Made by a program: the position numbers and the translations under genes. Below are positions 23,940-31,449 of a stretch of 32,938 nt of DNA, one piece after another (positions within the stretch are counted from its first letter, which is position 1; every line of letters starts with the position of its first letter). The DNA comes from Lentisphaeria bacterium. GTDB lineage: Bacteria; Verrucomicrobiota; Lentisphaeria; Victivallales; UBA1829. A model generated the notes under the pieces. The model was not told where the DNA came from and made no database searches. It worked only from the letters and a program-made list of their open reading frames with translations. Where the stretch lies: positions 1 through 32,938 of the forward strand of contig JAFTIQ010000015.1 of the NCBI GenBank assembly GCA_017456805.1, in the 5' to 3' direction.

Positions 23940-24737
23940 TTATTTTGCTGTATATCCTCCATCAACAGGAATGTTGGTTCCGGTAATATAACTGGAGGCA
24001 TCAGAAGCAAGAAACACAACGATTCCTTTCAGATCCGTCTGGCTTGCCAGGCGCCCGAGGGTGGTTCTTGCACTGTAATTCCTGACAAATGCCTCCGGCA
24101 GATGATCCTCCTGAAGTCCCCCGGGATGAATCGCATTGACTCTGATATTATCCGCTCCGAGAATACTTGCAGCCCATCGGGTGAAGTTCACCATGCCGCC
24201 CTTTTCATAAAAATAGATGGGCGACGGATTACCGTCATACATATTGGTTCCTGCATAATTGGCAGTTTCCAAACCCACCAATCCCATGAACGAGCCAATG
24301 TTGATCACAGAACCGGAGTGCTGTTTTTTCATGATTTCCGCAACTGCACCCGTGATGTAAAACATGCTGGAGGCATTGATATGCAGGCTCGCATCGTAAT
24401 TTTCCAACTCCTGAACCCAGCCGGAGGTGGCGCTCCGGGTTACAGCGTTGTTGACAAGAATATCGATCCGGCCGGTCTGTTTCATGATTTCCGCGATCAC
24501 TGAATCAATATTTTCCCGGTCAGCCAGATCAAGGCGCAATGCTCTGACATCAAGCCCGGCTCCGCAGAACTTTTCCGCAACTGTCTGACATTTTGCAAGA
24601 TCCCGGGATGCGATGAATACGGTTGCTCCTGCTTCTCCGAGTGCTTCCACGATCTGTTTCCCGTAACGCCCCGCACCGCCGGTGACAATTGCTGTTTTTC
24701 CGTTCAGCCGGAAAGAATCAAGAACATTTACAGGCAT
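23940..24737 (-). CDS. Short-chain dehydrogenase/reductase
   Basis: The 265-residue protein is a classical SDR: nucleotide-binding TGGAGRYG (19-26), NNA (96-98), Ser149 in INIGSFMG and Tyr175-x3-Lys179 in PIYFYEKGG. The glycine-rich loop has Arg where many members have Gly. The Asp in LRLDLAD (67-73) and Ser-Arg in the second strand (ASRD) suggest that either NAD or NADP is possible. SDRs in sugar clusters oxidise or reduce sugar acids or keto sugars. AGGAG lies 7 nt before the ATG. It overlaps the Gfo/Idh/MocA gene by 10 nt and ends 12 nt before the fusion gene, which supports cotranscription. Confidence 0.9.
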   Translation of the reverse strand: MPVNVLDSFRLNGKTAIVTGGAGRYGKQIVEALGEAGATVFIASRDLAKCQTVAEKFCGAGLDVRALRLDLADRENIDSVIAEIMKQTGRIDILVNNAVTRSATSGWVQELENYDASLHINASSMFYITGAVAEIMKKQHSGSVINIGSFMGLVGLETANYAGTNMYDGNPSPIYFYEKGGMVNFTRWAASILGADNIRVNAIHPGGLQEDHLPEAFVRNYSARTTLGRLASQTDLKGIVVFLASDASSYITGTNIPVDGGYTAK

Positions 24738-25675
24738 ATTTCAGCTCCTCCCTGTTCGCGGCTTTTGATCCCGCCGATGACCAGTTTCATTAATTCTTCC
24801 GTTTCGGCGAAGGGGATCGGTCTCTGTCCGGTCCGGAGATATTCCACGAATGTCACAAGCTGATTCCGGAACGAGGTGTAAGAATCCTTGATGACAATAT
24901 CAACCACCCCCTGAGTCCCATGCAGGTGGATCGTCGGATCGTAGGCAAGATCGTAGATATTTGCGATGATGGCATCGAATCCGTTTTTGTGTCTCAGATG
25001 CATGATGTTCCGTTTCGGATCATTGCCGACATTGCGGATGGAAAGATATCCTCCGCCGGTTACGGCATAGAGTGCTTCCAGAGCATGGATCCCATAGGTT
25101 TCCCATTTCTTTGCCATGCCGATATTGATCATCCGGAGCTCCCCGATTTCATTGTATTTTCCATGAAAATAAGGCTGGATCTCCTTTGAATAGCGCATAC
25201 TGCTGCTGGATAGGATTTTTGCACCGTTTTGAATAGCATCCCGGAAAAATTCCAAATCCTCCTGCTTATCGCAAAGGGGTTTATCGATGAAGATGGGAAG
25301 GCCGGCATCCAGGAACGGTTTGGCCCGTCTCACATGTTCGCTTCCGATATCGGTGGCAATGATGACTGCATCGACTTTTCCGATCATATCTTCCGGCTGA
25401 TCCACGACTTCCGGGATCAGGGAGAGTTTGGAAACATGTTCCGCATCGCTGCGTTTGTCACAGAAAACAACTTTGACAGCCGCTCCGGGGATTCCCATGA
25501 GTTCATAATTTTCCTTATTGAGATAAGCCGGGATTCCGGGGAAGGGACATTCTTTTGTCATAGCTTCGCGGTCATATTTATTAAAAATCGCGCTCCAGCT
25601 GTAAGGATGTCCGTTTCCTTCGGTCATGCCGATGATTCCCAAACGGATGTTGTCAGGATCTTTTACCAGTGCCAT
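24728..25675 (-). CDS. Gfo/Idh/MocA family oxidoreductase
   Basis: This 315-residue protein has an N-terminal Rossmann fold (IRLGIIGMTEGNGHPYSW, 10-27), the family signature DKPL at 131-134 (EKP in many members), and a C-terminal alpha/beta domain that binds the sugar. It is slightly short for the family (330-380). The unusual NGHP segment directly after the dinucleotide loop is a noticeable variation. Such enzymes oxidise sugars, inositols or sugar acids with NAD(P). AAGGAA lies a few nt before the ATG. It is 40 nt after the predicted sugar-active enzyme gene and overlaps the SDR gene by 10 nt. Confidence 0.85.
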   Translation of the reverse strand: MALVKDPDNIRLGIIGMTEGNGHPYSWSAIFNKYDREAMTKECPFPGIPAYLNKENYELMGIPGAAVKVVFCDKRSDAEHVSKLSLIPEVVDQPEDMIGKVDAVIIATDIGSEHVRRAKPFLDAGLPIFIDKPLCDKQEDLEFFRDAIQNGAKILSSSSMRYSKEIQPYFHGKYNEIGELRMINIGMAKKWETYGIHALEALYAVTGGGYLSIRNVGNDPKRNIMHLRHKNGFDAIIANIYDLAYDPTIHLHGTQGVVDIVIKDSYTSFRNQLVTFVEYLRTGQRPIPFAETEELMKLVIGGIKSREQGGAEICL

Positions 25676-25715
25676 ATTCTATTCCTTTTCATGATTTTGT
25701 TTTTTCGCAATCTGT

Positions 25716-26975
25716 TCAGGAGGAAAGCCTTCCTTTTACTTTCAGAGTCCAATATGTCAAAAGATGATAAATTGGTCCGTAAAGGGCATGGTTTTCATAA
25801 TCAAAGGTTTCGCAGAAGTAAATGAATTTTTTCATCAGTTCAGGATCCGGTTCGAAATCAGGAGCCAGAAGCTGAGTAAAAATCTTTTCAGCGAATCCGC
25901 GCACGCCCAGATTTGTTTCATTGAATCCTTCCGGATGAGTCGGCATCATAAACGGAACTCCTTGAGAAAGGCGGCGTTCCTGATAGGTAAGGGGAAGCTC
26001 ACGCCAATCATTTCCGCACTGGCTGGTATATCCTTTCAATGCCCGGAGATATGCCATTGTCTTGGGGATCCCCCTTGCAGCTTGTTTGGCAGTAAACCGC
26101 ATCAGATCGGCAAGCTGTTCTTTTCTTGTCTGATCAGTTTCGATCTCATATAAAAGATGTTGAGAAAGCTGCATCTGGATCAAACAATATCCGACCAGGT
26201 TTTCCGGTACTTTCATAGCGTGTCTGATCCCGGGATCCATGCATTTATCCATCAGTTCAAACCAGTGGGTATCGCCTGTGGCATCCCATGCCGCAGCATA
26301 GATCATGGGAAGGCGCAAAACTTCATGGGGTTCAATGGGCCAATAACTTGTTGTCCCGGGGACAGGATCCTCCGGGATGGGGTCTGCCCACATGATTTGA
26401 ACCTGACCTTGTCTGCCGTTGTCATTGAGAATCGTGAAATAGTTCTCCTTTGTCACGGTCTTTTCAGCATAACCTGCAATGTCAGTCAGGATTTTCCGGC
26501 ACAAATTGTTTTGTTTTTCATTTCCGAGTTTTGAACGGAGGAAATACCACAAGCCGTATACCACATGGGTATATTGATCCCGGGAGGAATTCTTGTAATA
26601 AGATTTCTTATCGAAGGGAGAAACACTTCTTGCAAGAAAGCCGCGGTTTTCCGGAACAGTTGTACACAACTCAATGCCGCTCAGGATCTTTTCGATATAA
26701 TCCGCCATGGAACTGTCACCGGTGGCGATCCACCGGTTTGTTACCATGATCATTACAGATCCTGCATTGATCATACTGTCTTCCATTCCGGTTCCCCATC
26801 CGCAGGGATTTGGGAATTCAATAGAGATCTCTTCCGGAGTCGGCAGGTAACCGCACAAAGGATCCGTAGGATGATCTGTCAGAAAATCGTAAAACAGATT
26901 TGTTTCTGTACAGAACAATTTTCCCCAGATGTAATCCCAGGCATTGTCCATTGCTTTCAAATATGTTTCTCCCAT
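25716..26975 (-). CDS. Predicted (alpha/alpha)6-barrel carbohydrate-active enzyme, family not identified
   Basis: This 419-residue protein has no signal peptide and alternates amphipathic helices with aromatic-rich loops (for example DQYTHVVYGLWYFLRSK and YAAAWDATGDTHWFELMDKC), a pattern typical of six-hairpin glycosidases and unsaturated-uronate hydrolases. I cannot assign a GH family or name catalytic acids with confidence; several Asp residues lie in GTGMEDSMIN (about 61-70) and MWADPIPEDP. The gene starts 9 nt after the DUF4091 gene with AAGGAG in front, and precedes the dehydrogenase genes. Its place suggests processing of the imported saccharide in the cytoplasm. A role as an isomerase-like or lyase-like alpha-barrel enzyme is an alternative. 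Confidence 0.55.
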   Translation of the reverse strand: MGETYLKAMDNAWDYIWGKLFCTETNLFYDFLTDHPTDPLCGYLPTPEEISIEFPNPCGWGTGMEDSMINAGSVMIMVTNRWIATGDSSMADYIEKILSGIELCTTVPENRGFLARSVSPFDKKSYYKNSSRDQYTHVVYGLWYFLRSKLGNEKQNNLCRKILTDIAGYAEKTVTKENYFTILNDNGRQGQVQIMWADPIPEDPVPGTTSYWPIEPHEVLRLPMIYAAAWDATGDTHWFELMDKCMDPGIRHAMKVPENLVGYCLIQMQLSQHLLYEIETDQTRKEQLADLMRFTAKQAARGIPKTMAYLRALKGYTSQCGNDWRELPLTYQERRLSQGVPFMMPTHPEGFNETNLGVRGFAEKIFTQLLAPDFEPDPELMKKFIYFCETFDYENHALYGPIYHLLTYWTLKVKGRLSS

Positions 26976-26984
26976 AAAATCTCC

Positions 26985-29450
26985 TTATTTTTTATTGAGT
27001 TTCTGAATGATGGAAATAATCTTCAATCTGGCTTCTTCTGCTTTTTCCGCCATATCGTTTCCAACGCCCTGGAACTTTTGCCGGGGTGCGGCAACTTCTT
27101 TGACAAGGGCATCGAATTCCGCCTGAAGAGCTTTCACATTCTGACCGCTGGCTGCTGCCTTTTTCAGAAGATCACGGCAGAGAACAAGATATTCAAAATC
27201 CTGAATTCCATCGCGATGTGCAACATCATGTTTGGAACTGACAAGCTTTCCATCGTAAACAAAGTAAGGGGAATAGTACTGATTATTACTGATATAGCGG
27301 TTAAAACAGTACGTTTCATTGATATTTGTTGATCCCCAGAAATTGGAACTGACAGCATCGAAGGCAAATGCCATCCATGCCTGGTTCCGGAATGCCCCGG
27401 GTTCCCCGAGAAACGGTCCGAATGAGCAGGAGTAAACATGGAATACATGTCCCTTTTTCTGAAGTTCCCGGAATCCGGCAATCCGTTTTTTGGAAGCTTC
27501 ATTTGTCACTTGCAAAAGTTCCACTTCCGGAATGATGATTTCATCATTGCTCAGATATTTGTTCCAGGCAGGATCGTATTTCCAGCAGGGAGTAATCGCC
27601 AGCGGAATATCCGGTGCTCCTTTCCGGAATGCAGTGTGCCACATCTGAATATTTTTGTACTGAGCTTCATCATCCGGCTCATCAAACAGCTGGAAAAAGA
27701 CTTTTCCTTTCAATCCAAGTTTCAGAATACGGTCATTCCAGATTTTTCCCCATGCTGTAACTGCTTTATTGAATGCAGGAGTTCCGGGCTTGAGTTTCTT
27801 ATCTCCGAAATAGTTGTTTTTCCGGGGAAGTCCCAACGCAACCAAACCGTAATAACTTGCATCAGGATTTTGAGAAACCCAGTCCTCAAAGTCTTTCAGC
27901 GTAAGATCGGAAAGAATATTGCCTTCGGAATCAACCTTGATGGAGGTGGGCTGCAAAGCGCGTTCTCTGATACTCATGCCGACTGTACCAAAGCACAGAC
28001 TTTTGTTCCGCATTTCCCGGAAAGAGGAAAACAGATTGCCGGGGATTCCCTGCCATGCGTTTTTTACCTTCGGACTCATCAAATCCAGATATTCCCATCC
28101 GCTGCAATGCAGCCGGGGCCGTTTCGGAAATGTCCCGGGAAGAATCGTCAATTCAACGGGAATTGATTTTACTTTTCCATCGTATGAAATCTCAAGAACT
28201 CCCCTATGAATCCCGGCAGGCAGCCCTTCCGGGGTGAATGTGATCGCAATCTGATTGGTCATTCCGGGAATCGCATCAAACTCCGTATGCGGGAACAAAA
28301 CCGTTGAGGTCACATTATAATATTCACTGTCAACAAATTTTGTATTGAACAAATCTCCGCTGACACCTTTCAGTTTCGCGCTGACTTTTACACTTTTGGT
28401 TCCGGTATTGAACAGAACAACTGCAGCTCCGCGCTTTTCTCCATTCTGAAGAGTCTGCTTGATCACATTTCCTTTGGATTCCGGCATTGCAACAGGGGTG
28501 AGCGATTGATAAAATCCGGTTACTGCAAACTGCACTCCGGCTTTGCCCGCTGCCCGGGCGGCTTCCGCATTCTTTGCAAAAACTTTTACCTGCATGTCGT
28601 CATAAGGATAAATTCCTTTAAACGTTTTGGCATTCCCTGAAAAACTCCAGTTGCGGACTATTTTCTCTGCATCAGCCCGTACAGAGGCAGGAAGTTTATC
28701 CACAAGCTTGAACATATTGAATTTTACCGCGTTTCCAATGGATGCTTTTTGGGCAAGTTCCATGAATTGCTGAAGAGGACAGACCGGCGGCAATTCAGTA
28801 ATGTTTTTCCCTGCAGCTGAAGATTTGAAAACCTCTACTTCACTCAACGCAAAGTATTCTCCGTTCGGGCACAGTCTCAGACGGATGTAACGTGCATTGA
28901 CCGGTGAAAAATCCCCTTCAAATACAAAATAATGGTATCCCGCATTCGGCATCGGCGGGCGAACCTTTGAAATCGATACCAAATCAGCGATCTGATAAAA
29001 ATTCTTTCCGTCAATACTGCCGCAAATATCAATTTTGTTAGGAAGATTCACCCCGGCTCTTCCACCTCCGGTAAATAATTTCAAACGGTTGACAGACTGA
29101 ACTTTTTCAAGATCAATGGTGATCTCAATATACTTTGCTCTTGCCCAGCCAACAGTAGTGGGATTAAACCAGAGTCCGCTGGCATTATCCAGAAATTTCC
29201 CTTCTGTCAGATCCTGCAAATCTGTTGCATTGGTACAGTTCCCCATATTCGGTTTCGGGTACAGTGTATATTTTTTCCCGCGGGCAACGTTCCCTTTCTC
29301 TGCCGGGGAAGAATACCACAACGGTTTGACTTCCCGGGTGAGTCTGCTCAATTCTTCTTTCTTAGCTGCATCCTGCTCCGTCGAAAACGCAGCTGAAATC
29401 AATGACAATGTACAGAATACAGTCAAATTTTTGCACAAAAAATCCCTCAT
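26985..29450 (-). CDS. Exported F5/8-type carbohydrate-binding plus DUF4091 putative glycoside hydrolase
   Basis: The 821-residue protein has a signal peptide (about 1-23), an F5/8 type C (discoidin-like) region at about 80-210 with SVNRLKLFTGGGRAG and ARYIRLRLCPNGEYFALSEV, a middle beta-rich region (about 320-440, PAGIHRGVLEISYDGK) and a C-terminal part typical of DUF4091 proteins. This includes FFQLFDEPDDE (585-595), where an acidic residue may be catalytic, and RDGIQDFEYLVL (746-757). DUF4091 proteins look like TIM-barrel glycoside hydrolases, but few have been tested. It probably acts at the cell surface or in the periplasm on a glycan whose products the rest of the cluster handles. AAAGGAG lies 9 nt before the ATG. 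It is separated from the prepilin gene by a structured 149-nt gap. Confidence 0.8.
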   Translation of the reverse strand: MRDFLCKNLTVFCTLSLISAAFSTEQDAAKKEELSRLTREVKPLWYSSPAEKGNVARGKKYTLYPKPNMGNCTNATDLQDLTEGKFLDNASGLWFNPTTVGWARAKYIEITIDLEKVQSVNRLKLFTGGGRAGVNLPNKIDICGSIDGKNFYQIADLVSISKVRPPMPNAGYHYFVFEGDFSPVNARYIRLRLCPNGEYFALSEVEVFKSSAAGKNITELPPVCPLQQFMELAQKASIGNAVKFNMFKLVDKLPASVRADAEKIVRNWSFSGNAKTFKGIYPYDDMQVKVFAKNAEAARAAGKAGVQFAVTGFYQSLTPVAMPESKGNVIKQTLQNGEKRGAAVVLFNTGTKSVKVSAKLKGVSGDLFNTKFVDSEYYNVTSTVLFPHTEFDAIPGMTNQIAITFTPEGLPAGIHRGVLEISYDGKVKSIPVELTILPGTFPKRPRLHCSGWEYLDLMSPKVKNAWQGIPGNLFSSFREMRNKSLCFGTVGMSIRERALQPTSIKVDSEGNILSDLTLKDFEDWVSQNPDASYYGLVALGLPRKNNYFGDKKLKPGTPAFNKAVTAWGKIWNDRILKLGLKGKVFFQLFDEPDDEAQYKNIQMWHTAFRKGAPDIPLAITPCWKYDPAWNKYLSNDEIIIPEVELLQVTNEASKKRIAGFRELQKKGHVFHVYSCSFGPFLGEPGAFRNQAWMAFAFDAVSSNFWGSTNINETYCFNRYISNNQYYSPYFVYDGKLVSSKHDVAHRDGIQDFEYLVLCRDLLKKAAASGQNVKALQAEFDALVKEVAAPRQKFQGVGNDMAEKAEEARLKIISIIQKLNKK

Positions 29451-29495
29451 ACCAAAATGCTCCTTTCCTTTTGGCTTTTAAATTTCAGATGGGTT

Positions 29496-29579
29496 GAGGC
29501 AGTTTCAAAGTTCAGCGAAATCCGACTGAAAAAGGATCGTTGATTTCCAGACTTTTTGGAACATTTTTGAAATTGCCTC
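29496..29579 (-). other. Structured intergenic stem-loop between the prepilin and DUF4091 genes
   Basis: In the 149-nt gap, GAGGCAGTTTCAAA (29496-29509) and TTTGAAATTGCCTC (29566-29579) are complementary over 14 positions with one G-U-type pair. Inside the loop, GAAATCCGA (29517-29525) pairs with TCG (29537-29539) and GATTTC (29542-29547), leaving a two-base bulge. Both strands can form the fold; the minus strand is transcribed here. Little follows that resembles a terminator T-tract on the minus strand, so an RNA processing or stability element is more likely than a simple terminator. Confidence 0.5.
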
Positions 29580-29599
29580 TTTGATTTGTTTTACAGGAA

Positions 29600-30409
29600 T
29601 CAGAAATTGACAACAACGGGAGCGGACGATATGCCTGCTCCTTCGAGCCAGCCGTTGAAACCGATCGCCTTCAATTCCGCTTTTCCAAGTGCTGCAGCAC
29701 TTCCGTCAACAAAGCCTGTATGAACTTTCGTGCTGTGACGTGCGTGGATACGTCCCCACTGAGTTCCAATGTTTGGCGCAACACACCACCAGCCGCGTTT
29801 TGTGATACTATTGTTTGTGTGGTCGTATGAATCGTACATAAGTCCATGGCGGGAAGGAACATGGATTGTCTTGATAAAGCCGGCACCACCATCCGTATAT
29901 CCGGCATCAGCAGGTGCAATCCCTTTTTGATTGAAGGTCGGGTCCGCCCAGCCTAAAGTAGAATGGATTCTTGCCGTACCGTATGAAGTAAAACGGAAAT
30001 TGTGAATTGACGGATCCAAATCACTTGGAACAGGAAGAGAAGGACAATAAGCCGTCAGCGGAAGGAGATCCCCGCCACCGGAAGCGGAAAGATAAGAACC
30101 TCCGCCTTGGTATCCATTCAATCCGCTGGTAAGAAACATAGGCCAGGTGTAGTTTGTACCCTTTTGACCCCCTAAAGCAAGCCAGTCATCGTTATCCACC
30201 GAATACATCAGCATCGCCTGCATGTTCTGCTTGATATTACTCAGACAATTGGAAGCTCTTGCTTTCTCTCTCGCCTGATTCAGGGCCGGAAGAAGCATCC
30301 CCGCAAGAATTGCGATAATCGCAATCACAACAAGAAGTTCGATGAGCGTAAAGCACATGTGCTTTCTTCCGGATTCCCGGAAGAAGAAATTCTTCATAAA
30401 AACTTTCAT
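29600..30409 (-). CDS. DUF1559-type prepilin/pseudopilin
   Basis: This 269-residue protein carries a type IV prepilin leader: a basic segment then [20 protein letters not shown] (19-38), with Phe at +1, Glu at +5 and a hydrophobic helix. The residue before the cut site is Cys19 rather than the usual Gly. The C-terminal part has the FVDGSAAAL motif seen in DUF1559 (H-X9-DG) proteins, which are abundant in Planctomycetes and Lentisphaerota, often next to sugar-use genes. Its role is not established; surface capture of polysaccharide or a pseudopilus is suggested by such contexts. GGAG lies before the ATG. It is between the GntR regulator (100 nt upstream) and the exported DUF4091 protein. Confidence 0.88.
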   Translation of the reverse strand: MKVFMKNFFFRESGRKHMCFTLIELLVVIAIIAILAGMLLPALNQAREKARASNCLSNIKQNMQAMLMYSVDNDDWLALGGQKGTNYTWPMFLTSGLNGYQGGGSYLSASGGGDLLPLTAYCPSLPVPSDLDPSIHNFRFTSYGTARIHSTLGWADPTFNQKGIAPADAGYTDGGAGFIKTIHVPSRHGLMYDSYDHTNNSITKRGWWCVAPNIGTQWGRIHARHSTKVHTGFVDGSAAALGKAELKAIGFNGWLEGAGISSAPVVVNF

Positions 30410-30509
30410 TTTTTTCTCTCCTCTATGTTTGTTTGAATATAAGGACGTACATTGTTTCCTCTCGGAAATGTTATTAAAAGCCTCCTTTGTTAAGATTTTT
30501 ATGTTCTGT

Positions 30510-31217
30510 TTATTTTCGGTAAATTTCGATATAGGTATTGATATGATCCCGGATCAGTTCTGAGAGCCGGTCAAGATCTTTCTTTTTTAATGCTTCCACC
30601 ATCTGGAAATGTTCTTCATACCCGGCAGATCTTTCTTGGATAAGAGGAATAATTGATCTGATAAACTGTTTGGAGAAAAATTCCACTACAAGCGGAATCA
30701 GGGATTCCATGAGAGAATTTCCGCTGAGCCTCATCATTTTGGTATGAAATTCAATGTCAGCCTTAAACAGATTTTCTCTGTACACAGCATCATCAGACTG
30801 CCATTTATCTGAATATTCCTGAATTCTTTTGCAAATAGCCTCGAACTCTTCAATATCTTTCGGAGTGACGTTTTCGATCGCTCTTTCTGCACACCCCAGT
30901 TCCAGCATCAGCCGCAAATGCGCAAGATCCGCAAGACTATGCTCCGAAACCGAGAGAAACGGCATATAACCTTCATAAATATTCCCCGGAGAAAATCTTG
31001 CAACAGTAGCTCCCACTTTCGGCTTGGATTCAATGATCCCGAGCGTCCGGAAATGCTGTAAAGCTTCCCGTGTGATATTCCGGCTGATATGAAGCTGTTC
31101 CGCAATTTCCCGCTCACTGGGAAGAATATCGCCGACTTTCAGATTCTTCGTAATATAACTCCCAATATTTTCAATGGCAAGTTCAACTGTATTTTTCATT
31201 TTGACAGGTTCAAGCAT
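30510..31217 (-). CDS. GntR-family transcriptional regulator, FCD (FadR) subfamily
   Basis: The 235-residue protein has an N-terminal winged helix-turn-helix (about 10-75, [20 protein letters not shown] then [15 protein letters not shown]) and an all-helical FCD ligand domain (about 95-230). The metal-binding residues of FCD proteins are visible as Asp154 and His158 in FKADIEFH, His203 in [10 protein letters not shown] and His225 in RDHINTY. FCD regulators usually sense sugar acids or other carboxylates, in keeping with the downstream aldolase and dehydrogenases. AGGAAGG precedes the ATG. A TGGTACTACCA palindrome covers its own -10 box, so it probably represses itself and perhaps the whole cluster. 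Confidence 0.92.
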   Translation of the reverse strand: MLEPVKMKNTVELAIENIGSYITKNLKVGDILPSEREIAEQLHISRNITREALQHFRTLGIIESKPKVGATVARFSPGNIYEGYMPFLSVSEHSLADLAHLRLMLELGCAERAIENVTPKDIEEFEAICKRIQEYSDKWQSDDAVYRENLFKADIEFHTKMMRLSGNSLMESLIPLVVEFFSKQFIRSIIPLIQERSAGYEEHFQMVEALKKKDLDRLSELIRDHINTYIEIYRK

Positions 31218-31244
31218 GGGAAAATCCTTCCTGTTTTTTCAATC

Positions 31245-31255
31245 TGGTACTACCA
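31245..31255. promoter_or_regulatory. GntR/FadR-type operator
   Basis: TGGTACTACCA is an 11-nt palindrome around a central base and fits the FadR-subfamily pattern TnGTnnnACnA. It overlaps the -10 box and likely start site of the GntR gene promoter, so binding should block transcription. Confidence 0.65.
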
Positions 31256-31280
31256 TACATCCAGAAAAAAGAAATGTCAA
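31252..31280 (-). promoter_or_regulatory. Promoter of the GntR gene and probably the sugar cluster
   Basis: On the minus strand, a consensus TTGACA (31275-31280), a 17-nt spacer and TATGGT (31252-31257). The -10 box is part of the operator palindrome. The start site would lie near 31245, about 28 nt before the ATG. Confidence 0.7.
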
Positions 31281-31386
31281 GCACTTTTTTATGAAAATGT
31301 AAATTTTTTTTCGATATTTTTAAGCCTTCAGGAGAATTGTTACGTTGAAATCGTGAAATAAAAGTTCATTGCAGTACAGGGAATAA

Positions 31387-31421
31387 TAAAAAAGCAGCCT
31401 GAATTTTACATTCAAGCTGCC
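31387..31421 (-). terminator. Terminator after the AAA-ATPase/PD-(D/E)XK gene
   Basis: On the minus strand, GCAGCTTGAA pairs with TTCAGGCTGC (10 bp, one G-U pair, loop TGTAAAA) followed by TTTTTTATTATTC. It lies about 30 nt after the stop codon and separates this gene from the GntR gene. Confidence 0.85.
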
Positions 31422-31449
31422 ATAGAGTTATCTTGTCACAATGGGAGAA

